Below are positions 1-8,551 of a DNA stretch of 64,000 nt, one piece after another. The translations under genes were made by a program, and so were the position numbers. The stretch comes from Mesorhizobium sp. Pch-S. GTDB lineage: Bacteria; Pseudomonadota; Alphaproteobacteria; Rhizobiales; Rhizobiaceae. The DNA lies in NCBI RefSeq assembly GCF_004136315.1, contig NZ_CP029562.1:4673501-4737500 (forward strand). The letters are read 5' to 3'. Each line of letters starts with the position of its first letter. Position 1 is the stretch's first letter. The notes under the pieces are model-generated. The model made no database searches, was not told where the DNA came from, and saw only the letters and a program-made list of their open reading frames with translations.

Positions 1-3000
1 GCGGTAGTCGTTGCGGCAGCACTGGGGGCACTGATCGTCTTCACCACGACCGAGCGCGGTCGGGACAATCTTGCCGGCCTGATCTCCTCGATGGCTTCGA
101 CGTCGGGAAGCAAGGTGACGGTTGCCGGCATAGACGGCATCTGGTCGGGCGCGCTGAGGGTCGATCATGTCGTGCTGGAAGACAGCAAGGGTCCCTGGCT
201 GGTGCTGCGTCAGGTTGCGGTGGACTGGTCGCCATTTGCGTTGCTGACAAAGACATTCAGCGCAGACCGTGTTGCGGTCGGGCGCATCGAGGCGGCGCGG
301 TTGCCGGTATCGGAGGGTGAGCCGAAGCGCGATACCGAAGGTGGCTTCAGCCTGCCGGTGTCGCTCGATATCAAGGCGATCGACCTGCCCAACATCGCGC
401 TCGGTGAAGCCCTGGCCGGTGCAGGCATTGCGGAGCTGGCGGCCAAAGGATCCGTAAAGGCCGATGCATCGCCGCTTGCGGTGGCGGCCAAGCTCAACGT
501 GGCACGCAATGACGGCAAGCAGGGCACTGTCGATGCGACCGTCGATTTCGCGCCGGCCGACAACAAACTCGACCTCGACGTGAAGGCGTCGGAGCCCGCA
601 GGCGGTATCCTCGCCAATCTTCTGCAACTGCCAGGAGATCCATCGGTTGATATCACCCTGGCTGGAAAAGGTTCGCTGGCTGACTGGAACGGCACCGGTA
701 GCTTCAGCGTCGACGGCCAGGTGGTCACGCAACTGACTGGCCGCAACCAGCAGACCGAAAAGGGCAATCGCATCGAGGCGAAGGGTGACGGCGACTTCGC
801 GCGCTTCCTGCCGGACCGGTTCAAGCCGCTGCTCGCTGGCAGGACGGATTTTGCGTTCACCGGAACGGCGACCAAGACCGGCGGCGTGGAAATCGAACAG
901 GCGCAGATCAGCAGCGATGCCGTGCGCGGCACCGCTGCCGGTCATGTCGACCCCAAGGGCGCGACAGACTTTTCGTTGCAGTTCAATTCGGTCGGCCCGA
1001 CCTTGCCGCTGGCGCTCGGCAGCAAGGAAAGCCCGATCGACATCGAGATGAAGTCGGCAACTCTGCGCGCCTTCGGCGAGGGCAGCGCGCCGGCGCTCGA
1101 CATCGGCGCGTCGCTGGCCAAGGTAACGACGACCGTCACCAAGTTCGAGAACATCGACCTGACCATCCACTCCGACAATTTCGACGTTGCCAACCGCGTC
1201 GGACCGATGACCGGTTCGCTGACCGTCGACAGGATCGGGTTTGACAATCCGACCATCGCCCCGCTGATCGCAGGCAAGATTAAGGCCGATGTTGCCGGCA
1301 GCCTCGCCAAGGAAACCATCAATGTCGACAAGGGCTCGATCCGGTCTGACACGCTGATCGGCGATTTCAACGGCAAGATGGCGCTGGCCGACGGTTCGAT
1401 CGAACTGAACGTCAAGGCGGATGCCGCTTCCTCGGCGTTGCCCGCTGCTGCGCGCCCGGCGCTTGGCGAACGGGCCGTGCTTTCGGCGGCAATCCGGCGC
1501 GATTCCAAAGGCACTGTGACGGCGGACTCCATCACGCTCGATTCCGGTGCTGTTTCGGCCAGCGGCAGCGCCAGCCTGCACGAAGGCCAGATCGTTGCCG
1601 AGCTCAAGGGCGCGTTGGCGGATCTCTCGCTGCTGTCCAAGGAAGCGAAGGGCGCCATCGGTCTTTCTGTCACCGCAAAGGGCGTCATGGTCGCGCCGGA
1701 CGTTTCGGTGTCGCTGAGCGGCGACAAGCTTGAGGTCGCAGGACGCGAGATCAGCGGATTGAGCCTGTCGGCAGCCGGCAGGGCCGACGTCGCCAATCCG
1801 GCCGCCGACGTTACGCTGTCGGCTACAATTGCCGGACAATCGTTGCAGGGCAAGGCGGTGCTGAAGACGGAGAACGGCCAGCGCCGCATCGATGGTTTGA
1901 AGCTGGCACTCGGCAACAACGGCGTCGCCGGTGATCTGGTTCTCGACGAAGCTTTCCTCCCGGAAGGAACCGTGACGATCGATTTGCCCGATATCGGACC
2001 GCTGGCGGCTCTGGCCCTGGAAAAGGCTGAAGGTGATGTGCGCGGTACCGTCCGTTTCGCCAAGCGCGACGGCGTGCCTGAAGTGGCTCTGCAGGCCAAG
2101 GCCGGACTCAAGCGCGGTGATCTGATCGCCAGGAATGTCGCCATCGATGCGCTGGTGTCTAACTACGCTGCCGCCCCTGCGGTTTCCGGCACGGTGCGGG
2201 CCGATGCGGTTACCTCCGGCACGACAACAATTACCGGCATCGCAGTTGATCTGAAGCGCGATGGCGACTGGACCGGCTTTTCCGGTGGCGCAACGATCAA
2301 GGACATTCCTGCCAGGGCGGTCGGCCGCGTGAAGTCCACCGGCGGTGTGACCACGCTGGAACTCGCCTCCGGCCAAGCCGTGATCCGTGGCCTGAAGGCG
2401 GTTATTCCGGAGCTGTCGACGGTGACGGTCGCCAACGGCACGACGACGATCCAGAAGCTGGTGGTCGGTGTCGACAGCGGCCGCGCGACGATCACGGGCA
2501 CCGCAGGCAAGGCTCTCGACATCGATGTGGCCCTGACCAATCTGCCGGTCGCTGCTGCCAATACCTTTTCGCCAGGACTTGGTGCTGCCGGCACGGTGTC
2601 GGGTACCGCCAAAGTTACGGGCGCGGCCTCCGCCCCTTCGGTCACCTACAACATCAAGGCCAGCGGGCTTGGCGTTGCGGCGACGCGAGATGCCGGCATC
2701 GGCGCCATCAACCTCGCGTCCGGCGGTACCTTCGTGTCCAACAAGCTCACCTTCAATGCCGATATCGGCGGCGCAGCCGGGCTGGCGCTGAAGGGCGGCG
2801 GCTCGGTTACCACTGCCGGTACACCAAACCTGTCGGTCGATATCGCCGGCAACGTGCCGTTCGAGCTTCTGGCGCGCAAGCTGGCCGAGCAGGGGCTTTC
2901 GCTGACCGGCGGCGCCAATGTCGCGGTCCAGGTGCGTGGTCCGGCCAGCAAGCCAGTAATCTCCGGTTCCGTGCGTTCGTCGGGCGCGCGGGTCCTGGAC

Positions 3001-4137
3001 GCAAACTCCGGGCTCGCGGTCAAGGACATCACGCTTGATATCGGCATGGCCAATGGCATCGCCACCATCAACCGGCTGACGGGTACGTTGTCGACGCGTG
3101 GCACGCTTTCAGTCGGCGGCACTGTCGGTATCGATGCCGACAGAGGATTCCCGGCTGATCTGTCGATCAAGCTGGTCGACGGTCGTTACACCGACGGCCG
3201 CATCGTAACGGCAAACCTTGGCGGGGATCTCACCATCAAGGGGCCGTTGGCGACGGCACCGGCCGTCTCGGGTACGATCAATCTCGGCAAGGTCGTCGTC
3301 ACCGTGCCGGAACGCCTGCCGACATCGCTGTCGACCTTGAACATCAAACGCAAGGATGCGCCTGCCGCCGTGAAGGCGCAGGACAAGGCGCTGCGTCCTT
3401 CAGGTGCCAGCAGCAGCGGTGGCAGCGGGGGTGGTGGGTTGACGCTCGACGTCACGGTCAATGCCCCCAACCAGATCTTCGTCATGGGACGCGGGCTCGA
3501 CGCCGAGCTCGGTGGCAATCTGCGTCTGACCGGTCCGGCTTCCGCGCCGCAGGCTGTCGGCAAATTCACGCTGCAGCGCGGACGGCTTTCCATCCTCGGC
3601 AAGCGCCTGACCTTCACGGAAGGCACGCTGACCTTCTCAGGCTCGCTGGTGCCGTATCTCAACATGGTCGCGGAATCCACCGCCGGCGACGCGACGGTGA
3701 ACATCACCGTTTCCGGCGAGGCGACCAATCCGAAATTCACGTTCTCTTCGGTGCCTGCGTTGCCTGAGGACGAGGTTCTGGCGCGCCTGATCTTCGGCCG
3801 GTCGATGTCCAATCTGTCGCCGCTGCAGATCGCCCAGCTCGCAGAGGCGGCGGCGCAGCTCAGCGGTGTCGGCGGTTCGACGTCGCTGCTGGAAAAGCTG
3901 CGCGGCAAGCTTGGTGTCGACGATCTCGACGTCACCACCGACGACCAGGGTGGAACGGCGGTATCGGCCGGCAAATATCTCAACGATCGCACCTATCTGA
4001 ACATCCAGAAGGGCGAGAAGCCCGGCTCCGGCAGGGCGCGCATCGACTTCAACGTCGGCAAGGGGGTCAAACTGCGTGGCGAGGCCTCGGACGACGGCGA
4101 GGCCAAGGGCGGTATTTTCTACGAGAAAGAATACTAG
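1..4137 (+). CDS. tamB: Translocation and assembly module inner-membrane protein TamB, 5'-truncated by window edge
   Basis: The frame is open from base 1, so the true start lies upstream. The first visible residues are a hydrophobic Ala/Val/Leu stretch followed by TTTERGRDNL, the end of an N-terminal membrane anchor. About 1,350 low-complexity, beta-strand-like residues follow, rich in Gly, Ser, Thr and Asp, as expected of the periplasm-spanning TamB beta-helical groove. The last 350 residues carry the conserved TamB (DUF490) domain, including PALPEDEVLARLIFGRS and a terminal aromatic (YEKEY). TamB works with the outer-membrane protein TamA, whose gene normally lies just upstream, in outer-membrane protein insertion or phospholipid transport. 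The internal ATG at base 91 is not the likely start. Confidence 0.93.
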   Translation, partial: AVVVAAALGALIVFTTTERGRDNLAGLISSMASTSGSKVTVAGIDGIWSGALRVDHVVLEDSKGPWLVLRQVAVDWSPFALLTKTFSADRVAVGRIEAARLPVSEGEPKRDTEGGFSLPVSLDIKAIDLPNIALGEALAGAGIAELAAKGSVKADASPLAVAAKLNVARNDGKQGTVDATVDFAPADNKLDLDVKASEPAGGILANLLQLPGDPSVDITLAGKGSLADWNGTGSFSVDGQVVTQLTGRNQQTEKGNRIEAKGDGDFARFLPDRFKPLLAGRTDFAFTGTATKTGGVEIEQAQISSDAVRGTAAGHVDPKGATDFSLQFNSVGPTLPLALGSKESPIDIEMKSATLRAFGEGSAPALDIGASLAKVTTTVTKFENIDLTIHSDNFDVANRVGPMTGSLTVDRIGFDNPTIAPLIAGKIKADVAGSLAKETINVDKGSIRSDTLIGDFNGKMALADGSIELNVKADAASSALPAAARPALGERAVLSAAIRRDSKGTVTADSITLDSGAVSASGSASLHEGQIVAELKGALADLSLLSKEAKGAIGLSVTAKGVMVAPDVSVSLSGDKLEVAGREISGLSLSAAGRADVANPAADVTLSATIAGQSLQGKAVLKTENGQRRIDGLKLALGNNGVAGDLVLDEAFLPEGTVTIDLPDIGPLAALALEKAEGDVRGTVRFAKRDGVPEVALQAKAGLKRGDLIARNVAIDALVSNYAAAPAVSGTVRADAVTSGTTTITGIAVDLKRDGDWTGFSGGATIKDIPARAVGRVKSTGGVTTLELASGQAVIRGLKAVIPELSTVTVANGTTTIQKLVVGVDSGRATITGTAGKALDIDVALTNLPVAAANTFSPGLGAAGTVSGTAKVTGAASAPSVTYNIKASGLGVAATRDAGIGAINLASGGTFVSNKLTFNADIGGAAGLALKGGGSVTTAGTPNLSVDIAGNVPFELLARKLAEQGLSLTGGANVAVQVRGPASKPVISGSVRSSGARVLDANSGLAVKDITLDIGMANGIATINRLTGTLSTRGTLSVGGTVGIDADRGFPADLSIKLVDGRYTDGRIVTANLGGDLTIKGPLATAPAVSGTINLGKVVVTVPERLPTSLSTLNIKRKDAPAAVKAQDKALRPSGASSSGGSGGGGLTLDVTVNAPNQIFVMGRGLDAELGGNLRLTGPASAPQAVGKFTLQRGRLSILGKRLTFTEGTLTFSGSLVPYLNMVAESTAGDATVNITVSGEATNPKFTFSSVPALPEDEVLARLIFGRSMSNLSPLQIAQLAEAAAQLSGVGGSTSLLEKLRGKLGVDDLDVTTDDQGGTAVSAGKYLNDRTYLNIQKGEKPGSGRARIDFNVGKGVKLRGEASDDGEAKGGIFYEKEY

Positions 4138-4363
4138 CTTCGCGGTTCCCGGTGTCGCCGGGTGGACTGACAGTGCGCCAGAACTGGCGCTGCCGCAGCA
4201 GTGTTGATTGTATCATGACAGAAATGCACGCGGTTTACGCAGAACCGGTGGGCGTCTGTTTTTTGCCCTCGATAGCAAATTTCCGCCAAGATTGTCGCTA
4301 TCGCGCCAACTGCTCCCATTTCAAAGTTGCACTCTTGCCGTGAGTTCTCACGCTGGCCGTTCT

Positions 4364-4396
4364 TTGACAACGGCGGTCAGGTGCGGAATGTTAAAA
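4364..4396 (+). promoter_or_regulatory. Candidate sigma-70-type promoter for the ABC importer operon
   Basis: A perfect -35 hexamer TTGACA (4364-4369) is followed about 18 bases later by the AT-rich stretch ATGTTAAAA (4388-4396), a weak -10. It lies 30 to 60 bases upstream of the binding-protein gene, which has a good ribosome site (GGGAG at 4414-4418). The rest of the 287-base gap after tamB holds only a short inverted repeat near 4175-4190 and no ORF I would call. Confidence 0.35.
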
Positions 4397-4424
4397 GGCG
4401 AAAAGCCAATAATGGGAGCTAGTC

Positions 4425-6080
4425 ATGACAACTTATGAAAGCAATGGCGATCGCGTTCCGGATCATATCCTGGCGATGGCCGAACAGGCCAAGTCAGGTG
4501 GCATCGATCGTCGCGAGTTCCTGGCGATGGCCAGCATTTTCGGCGCTTCGACGGCGATGGCCTATGGCCTGCTGGGTATCGCCGTGCCGACGCCCGCCCA
4601 GGCTCAGGAAACGCCCAAGAAAGGCGGTGTGCTGAAGGTGGCGATGAACGTCAAGGATCCCAAGGATCCGCGTACCGCCGACTGGTCGGAAATCTCCAAT
4701 GCCGAGCGCCAGGCGCTCGAGCCGCTGGTGAAGTACACCAAGCAATACACCTTCGAGCCTTATCTCCTCGAGAAGTGGGAGATCAACGACGATGCCACGG
4801 AGTATACTCTGCATGTGCGTCCGGGCGTCGAATGGAACAATGGTGACAAGTTCACCGCCGATGACGTGATCTACAATCTGACCCGCTGGGCCGACAAGGC
4901 CGCGGAAGGCAACTCGATGCCCGGTCGTCTCGGCAGCCTGGTCGACGAGAAGACCAAGAAGCTGCGCGAAGGTTCGGTCGAAAAAGTCGACGACATGACG
5001 GTCAAGCTGAAGCTGACCAGCCCGGATATCGCCATCATCGCCAACATGACCGACTATCCTGCACTCGTCGTTCACAAGACGTTCGACGAGAAGGGTGCCA
5101 ACTTCAAGAACTGCCCGATCGGCACCGGCCCGTTCGAGCTCGTCTCCTACGATGTCGGCCAGAAGGTGGTGTACAAGCGCCGCGAGACCGGCAAGTGGTG
5201 GGGCGGCGAGGCGCTGCTCGATGGCGTCGAGTTCATCGACTACGGCACCGACCCGGCGGCTACCGTTGCCGCGTTCGAGTCCGGTGAGGTGCACACCAAC
5301 CATGAAACGACCGCAGACTATATCAAGATCATCGCCGATGTCGGCGCGCCGGCTTCGGAAGTGGTGACGGCGGCGACCGTGTGTTCCCGCTTCAACGTCA
5401 AGGCCAAGCCCTATGACAACCAGACGGTGCGCCAGGCGATGTGCCTTGCGGTCGACAATGCGACCGTGCTGCAACTCGGCTACGGCAACGCCGGCACGCC
5501 CGGCGAGAACCACCACGTTGCGCCGATCCATCCGGAATATGTGGAACTGCCCAAGGTCAAGCGCGATCCCGCCAAGGCCAAGCAGATGCTGCAGGAAGCC
5601 GGTGCGCTCGACTTCGAGCACGAGCTGATCAGCAATGACGAGGACTATCACAAGAACACCACCGACGCGATTGCAGCGCAGTTGCGCGAGGCTGGTATCA
5701 AGGTGAAGCGCACGGTCCTGCCGAGCTCGACCTTCTGGAACGACTGGACGAAGTACCCGTTCTCGGAGACCAACTGGAACATGCGTCCGCTGGGCATCCA
5801 GGTCATCGCCATCGCCTACCGCACCGGCGAAGCCTGGAACGAAACGGCCTACGCCAATCCGGATTTCGACAAGAAGGTGAACGAAGCGCTTGGGATCGCC
5901 GATGCCGAGAAGCGCAAGGCCGTGATGAAGGATATCGAGCAGACGCTGCAGGATTCCGGAATCATTATCCAGCCTTACTGGCGCAAGCTCTACATCAACA
6001 TCAAGCCCGAGGTGAAGAACCACTCGATGCACCCGACCTACGAGCATGACTTCGGCAAGGTCTGGCTCGAGCAGGCTTGA
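4425..6080 (+). CDS. ABC transporter substrate-binding protein, family 5 (peptide/nickel type), Tat-exported
   Basis: This 551-residue periplasmic solute-binding protein has the extracytoplasmic family 5 (DppA/OppA) architecture. A twin-arginine signal (DRREFLAMA, Arg29-Arg30) and a hydrophobic stretch end at a probable AQA cleavage site near residue 60. The mature part has typical family 5 blocks: a [18 protein letters not shown] segment near residue 130 and [15 protein letters not shown] near 230. Start ATG 4425 follows GGGAG. It is the first gene of a four-gene importer (binding protein, two permeases, fused ATPase). The ligand is not readable from sequence; the methylated-amine genes downstream make a quaternary amine or a small peptide possible, which is inference only. 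Confidence 0.9.
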   Translation: MTTYESNGDRVPDHILAMAEQAKSGGIDRREFLAMASIFGASTAMAYGLLGIAVPTPAQAQETPKKGGVLKVAMNVKDPKDPRTADWSEISNAERQALEPLVKYTKQYTFEPYLLEKWEINDDATEYTLHVRPGVEWNNGDKFTADDVIYNLTRWADKAAEGNSMPGRLGSLVDEKTKKLREGSVEKVDDMTVKLKLTSPDIAIIANMTDYPALVVHKTFDEKGANFKNCPIGTGPFELVSYDVGQKVVYKRRETGKWWGGEALLDGVEFIDYGTDPAATVAAFESGEVHTNHETTADYIKIIADVGAPASEVVTAATVCSRFNVKAKPYDNQTVRQAMCLAVDNATVLQLGYGNAGTPGENHHVAPIHPEYVELPKVKRDPAKAKQMLQEAGALDFEHELISNDEDYHKNTTDAIAAQLREAGIKVKRTVLPSSTFWNDWTKYPFSETNWNMRPLGIQVIAIAYRTGEAWNETAYANPDFDKKVNEALGIADAEKRKAVMKDIEQTLQDSGIIIQPYWRKLYINIKPEVKNHSMHPTYEHDFGKVWLEQA

Positions 6081-6092
6081 TTGATCGTTCGG

Positions 6093-6124
6093 CGGGTACG
6101 GAAGACACATGTCTTCCGTACCCG
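6093..6124 (+). promoter_or_regulatory. Strong hairpin between binding-protein and permease genes
   Basis: Two perfectly complementary 15-base arms (6093-6107 and 6110-6124) are separated by CA and lie 13 bases after the binding-protein stop. There is no T-run, so it is not a classical terminator. Such hairpins often protect the upstream binding-protein message from 3' decay, giving more binding protein than permease. That role here is inference. Confidence 0.6.
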
Positions 6125-6232
6125 GTGGCATCGCCGTCGCGACGCCCCTTGTCGCGGCGGCCCTAAATCCAAAAAGATTTTTGACACAGGGTTGATCGCT
6201 TCTGACCCCAACCCGGCCGGCAGGGGGACGCA

Positions 6233-7267
6233 ATGCTCTCATTCATAGCCAGACGTATCGGCACCATTCTCTTGACCATGCTGTGCCTGACGCTGGTCGT
6301 TTTCTTTCTGGTGAATCTCGAGCCCAACCTGAAGAAGCTGGCGATCAGCCAGACCGAGATGCGGGCTCCAGCCGAACAGCTGGAAAGCTGGTTGGTCAAG
6401 AATGGCTACCGGCAGAACTTCTTCGTCCGCTACGGCCAATGGCTGGGCGTCCTGAAGAAGGAGGCCATCGTCGATCCGGCGACCGGCAAGGCGTCCGCGC
6501 GTTTTTCCTTCTGCAACGAACCGGTCGAACCAGCCTATTCGGGTGTGTTGCAGGGTAATTTCGGTTGCTCGACCAAATTCAAGACCACGGTCGCCGCCAA
6601 GCTTTTTCCGGCATTGCGTGCGACGGGCATCCTGATGTTCTGGGTGCTTGTGGTGATGGTGCCGGTCTCGTTGCTCGTCGGCATTCTTGCGGGCATGCGC
6701 GAAGGGTCACGCACGGATCGAATATTGTCGGTCGCCTCGATCATTACGACGGCGACGCCCGAATATGTTTCTGGTGTCTTCTTCACCGTCATTTTTGCCT
6801 CTTGGCTCGGTTGGCTGAACGGCTCCGCGGCATCGGCCGCGCAAGGCATCACTTTCTACAATTTCACGCTGCCGGTGATAACGCTGGCGATCTACGGCAT
6901 CGGTTACATCGCACGCATGACACGGGCCTCGATGGTCGAGGTGATGACGCAGCAATACATCCGCACGGCGCGGCTGAAGGGCCTGTCCTTCTCCAAGGTG
7001 GTCGTCAGGCACGCGCTGCGCAACGCGCTGATCGCGCCTTTCACGGTCATCATGCTGCAGTTCCCGTGGCTTTTGACTGGTGTCGTCATTGTCGAGACGA
7101 TGTTTCGCTACCAGGGCTTCGGCTACACGCTGGTGGAAGCCGCCGGCAACAATGACATCGACCTCCTGCTTGGCTGTTCCCTGGTCTCGGTGTTCATCGT
7201 GCTGATCACCCAGCTGATCTCGGATGTCGGCTATGCGTACCTCAACCCGCGCATCCGTGTGCAGTAG
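6233..7267 (+). CDS. ABC transporter permease, DppB-like
   Basis: This 344-residue inner-membrane permease belongs to the binding-protein-dependent transport family. An N-terminal membrane segment (RRIGTILLTMLCLTLVVFF) is followed by a periplasmic region of about 100 residues and then five more hydrophobic segments. The cytoplasmic EAA-type loop RTARLKGLSFSKVVVRHALR, near residue 245, contacts the ATPase. Start ATG 6233 follows AGGGGGA. It lies 12 bases upstream of the second permease, so the two are co-transcribed. The periplasmic insert between the first two membrane segments is longer than in E. coli DppB. Confidence 0.92.
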   Translation: MLSFIARRIGTILLTMLCLTLVVFFLVNLEPNLKKLAISQTEMRAPAEQLESWLVKNGYRQNFFVRYGQWLGVLKKEAIVDPATGKASARFSFCNEPVEPAYSGVLQGNFGCSTKFKTTVAAKLFPALRATGILMFWVLVVMVPVSLLVGILAGMREGSRTDRILSVASIITTATPEYVSGVFFTVIFASWLGWLNGSAASAAQGITFYNFTLPVITLAIYGIGYIARMTRASMVEVMTQQYIRTARLKGLSFSKVVVRHALRNALIAPFTVIMLQFPWLLTGVVIVETMFRYQGFGYTLVEAAGNNDIDLLLGCSLVSVFIVLITQLISDVGYAYLNPRIRVQ

Positions 7268-7279
7268 GGAGGGCAAGCG

Positions 7280-8437
7280 ATGCAGATCGAATTTATCGGT
7301 GCCTTCAACATCATCATCGGCGTTCTGGCGCGCTTCTGGCCGGTATGGCTCGCGCTGGCCATCGTGCTGGGCGTCAGCTTCACCTACAAGAAACGGCTCG
7401 GCCTCTACGGCCAGCTCTTCGACAGCAGCGTCGGCATAGCTGGCGTCGTCATCTGCCTGTTCTGGCTCTTCACGGCGATCTTCGCTTCGACCGTCGCGCC
7501 TTTCGATCCGCTCAGCCAGATATCGGTGATGAAGGACGCGCTGCCAGGAGCCATCGAGCCTGCCTCCAAAGGCGTGTACCTGTTCGGCGGCGACAAGCTG
7601 GCGCGCGATATCTTCTCGCGCATGGTCTATGGCAGCCAGATTGTCCTGATCATTGCGCCCGCTGCAACCGGCTTTGCGCTGATGGTCGGCATCACGCTCG
7701 GCCTGCCGGCCGGCTATTACGGCGGCAAGATCGACACGGTGCTGTCGTTCCTGGCCAATCTGGTGCTGGCGTTCCCGGTGATCCTGCTGTTCTACCTGCT
7801 GGTCACGCCGGGCATCATGGACACGCCGATCCCCTATGCGATGGCGGGCCTGTTCTTTCTGTTTCCGATCATCTTCTTCTCCGTGCTGTTCTGGACCCGC
7901 TACAAGAACAGGCCTGACCGGCTCTACTGGCTCATGGGCCTGACTTTGGTGATCGGTGGCTGGATCTATATCGGCCTGGTGTTCGACGCCGACCCATTGC
8001 GGATCGTCCACATCGAGCCGAACCAGCTGAACATCTTCGTGGCGGTGGTGTTTGCATCTTCGCCCGGTGTGTTCCGAATCGTGCGTGGCCTGACCATGGA
8101 CATCAAGACGCGCGACTACGTGGCAGCGGCCCAGACGCGCGGTGAGACCCCGTGGTACATCATGCTCTGGGAAATCCTGCCCAACGCGCGCGGACCGTTG
8201 ATCGTGGATGCCTGCCTGCGCATCGGCTACACCACCATCCTGCTTGGTACGTTGGGCTATTTCGGTCTCGGTCTGGCTCCGGAAAGTCCGGACTGGGGCA
8301 CCGCGATCAAGGATGCCAGCCGCCTGCTGCGCTCCTTTATCCACCCTGCGCTGCCGCCGACGATCGCGCTGATGTCGTTCGTGCTGGGACTGAACCTGCT
8401 CGCCGACTCGCTGCGTGAACAATCAATGAAGGACTAG
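7280..8437 (+). CDS. ABC transporter permease, DppC-like
   Basis: This 385-residue second permease of the importer has an N-terminal extension with extra hydrophobic segments and a central insert (RYKNRPDRLYWLMG) between membrane segments, making it longer than the roughly 300 residues usual for DppC. The EAA loop is recognisable (YVAAAQTRGETPWYIMLWE, near residue 278). The protein ends in SLREQSMKD, like other DppC-type permeases. It should pair with the DppB-like protein to form the membrane channel energised by the fused ATPase encoded 114 bases downstream. Confidence 0.92.
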   Translation: MQIEFIGAFNIIIGVLARFWPVWLALAIVLGVSFTYKKRLGLYGQLFDSSVGIAGVVICLFWLFTAIFASTVAPFDPLSQISVMKDALPGAIEPASKGVYLFGGDKLARDIFSRMVYGSQIVLIIAPAATGFALMVGITLGLPAGYYGGKIDTVLSFLANLVLAFPVILLFYLLVTPGIMDTPIPYAMAGLFFLFPIIFFSVLFWTRYKNRPDRLYWLMGLTLVIGGWIYIGLVFDADPLRIVHIEPNQLNIFVAVVFASSPGVFRIVRGLTMDIKTRDYVAAAQTRGETPWYIMLWEILPNARGPLIVDACLRIGYTTILLGTLGYFGLGLAPESPDWGTAIKDASRLLRSFIHPALPPTIALMSFVLGLNLLADSLREQSMKD

Positions 8438-8439
8438 AG

Positions 8440-8537
8440 CTATTCCAGGAAAAGTGCGTGACGGTTTTCCGTCCGGAATTGCGTAAAACAAAGAACTAGA
8501 GCGTATCCGCGTTTCCGTGAAAAACGGAAACGCTCCA
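8440..8537. repeat. Rhizobial-type intergenic palindromic repeat, copy 1
   Basis: The gap between permease and ATPase genes is filled by a mosaic repeat. The first block contains CCAGGAAAAGTGCG, GGTTTTCCGTCCGG and AATTGCG. The second is a hairpin with arms GCGTTTCCGT and ACGGAAACGC. Related blocks recur at 21834-21890 and 50538-50640, and the hairpin block recurs at 40465-40492. It resembles the RIME-type mosaic elements described in rhizobia; that identification is from memory. Confidence 0.7.
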
Positions 8538-8551
8538 GTGAGGGCGACGCC

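Noticed and set aside
4175..4190. GCGCC/GGCGC inverted repeat after tamB as a terminator
   Set aside because: The stem is short and no T-run follows, so it cannot be supported as a terminator.
4494..6242. Long open frame on the minus strand opposite the binding-protein gene (582 codons)
   Set aside because: It is Arg/His/Gly/Val-rich with no domain and lies wholly opposite a clear family 5 binding protein. High GC content leaves such antisense frames open.
6707..8422. 571-codon minus-strand frame opposite the two permeases
   Set aside because: The composition (Arg, Asp, Gln, His runs) is that of an antisense shadow of membrane-protein codons, and both permeases have convincing motifs.
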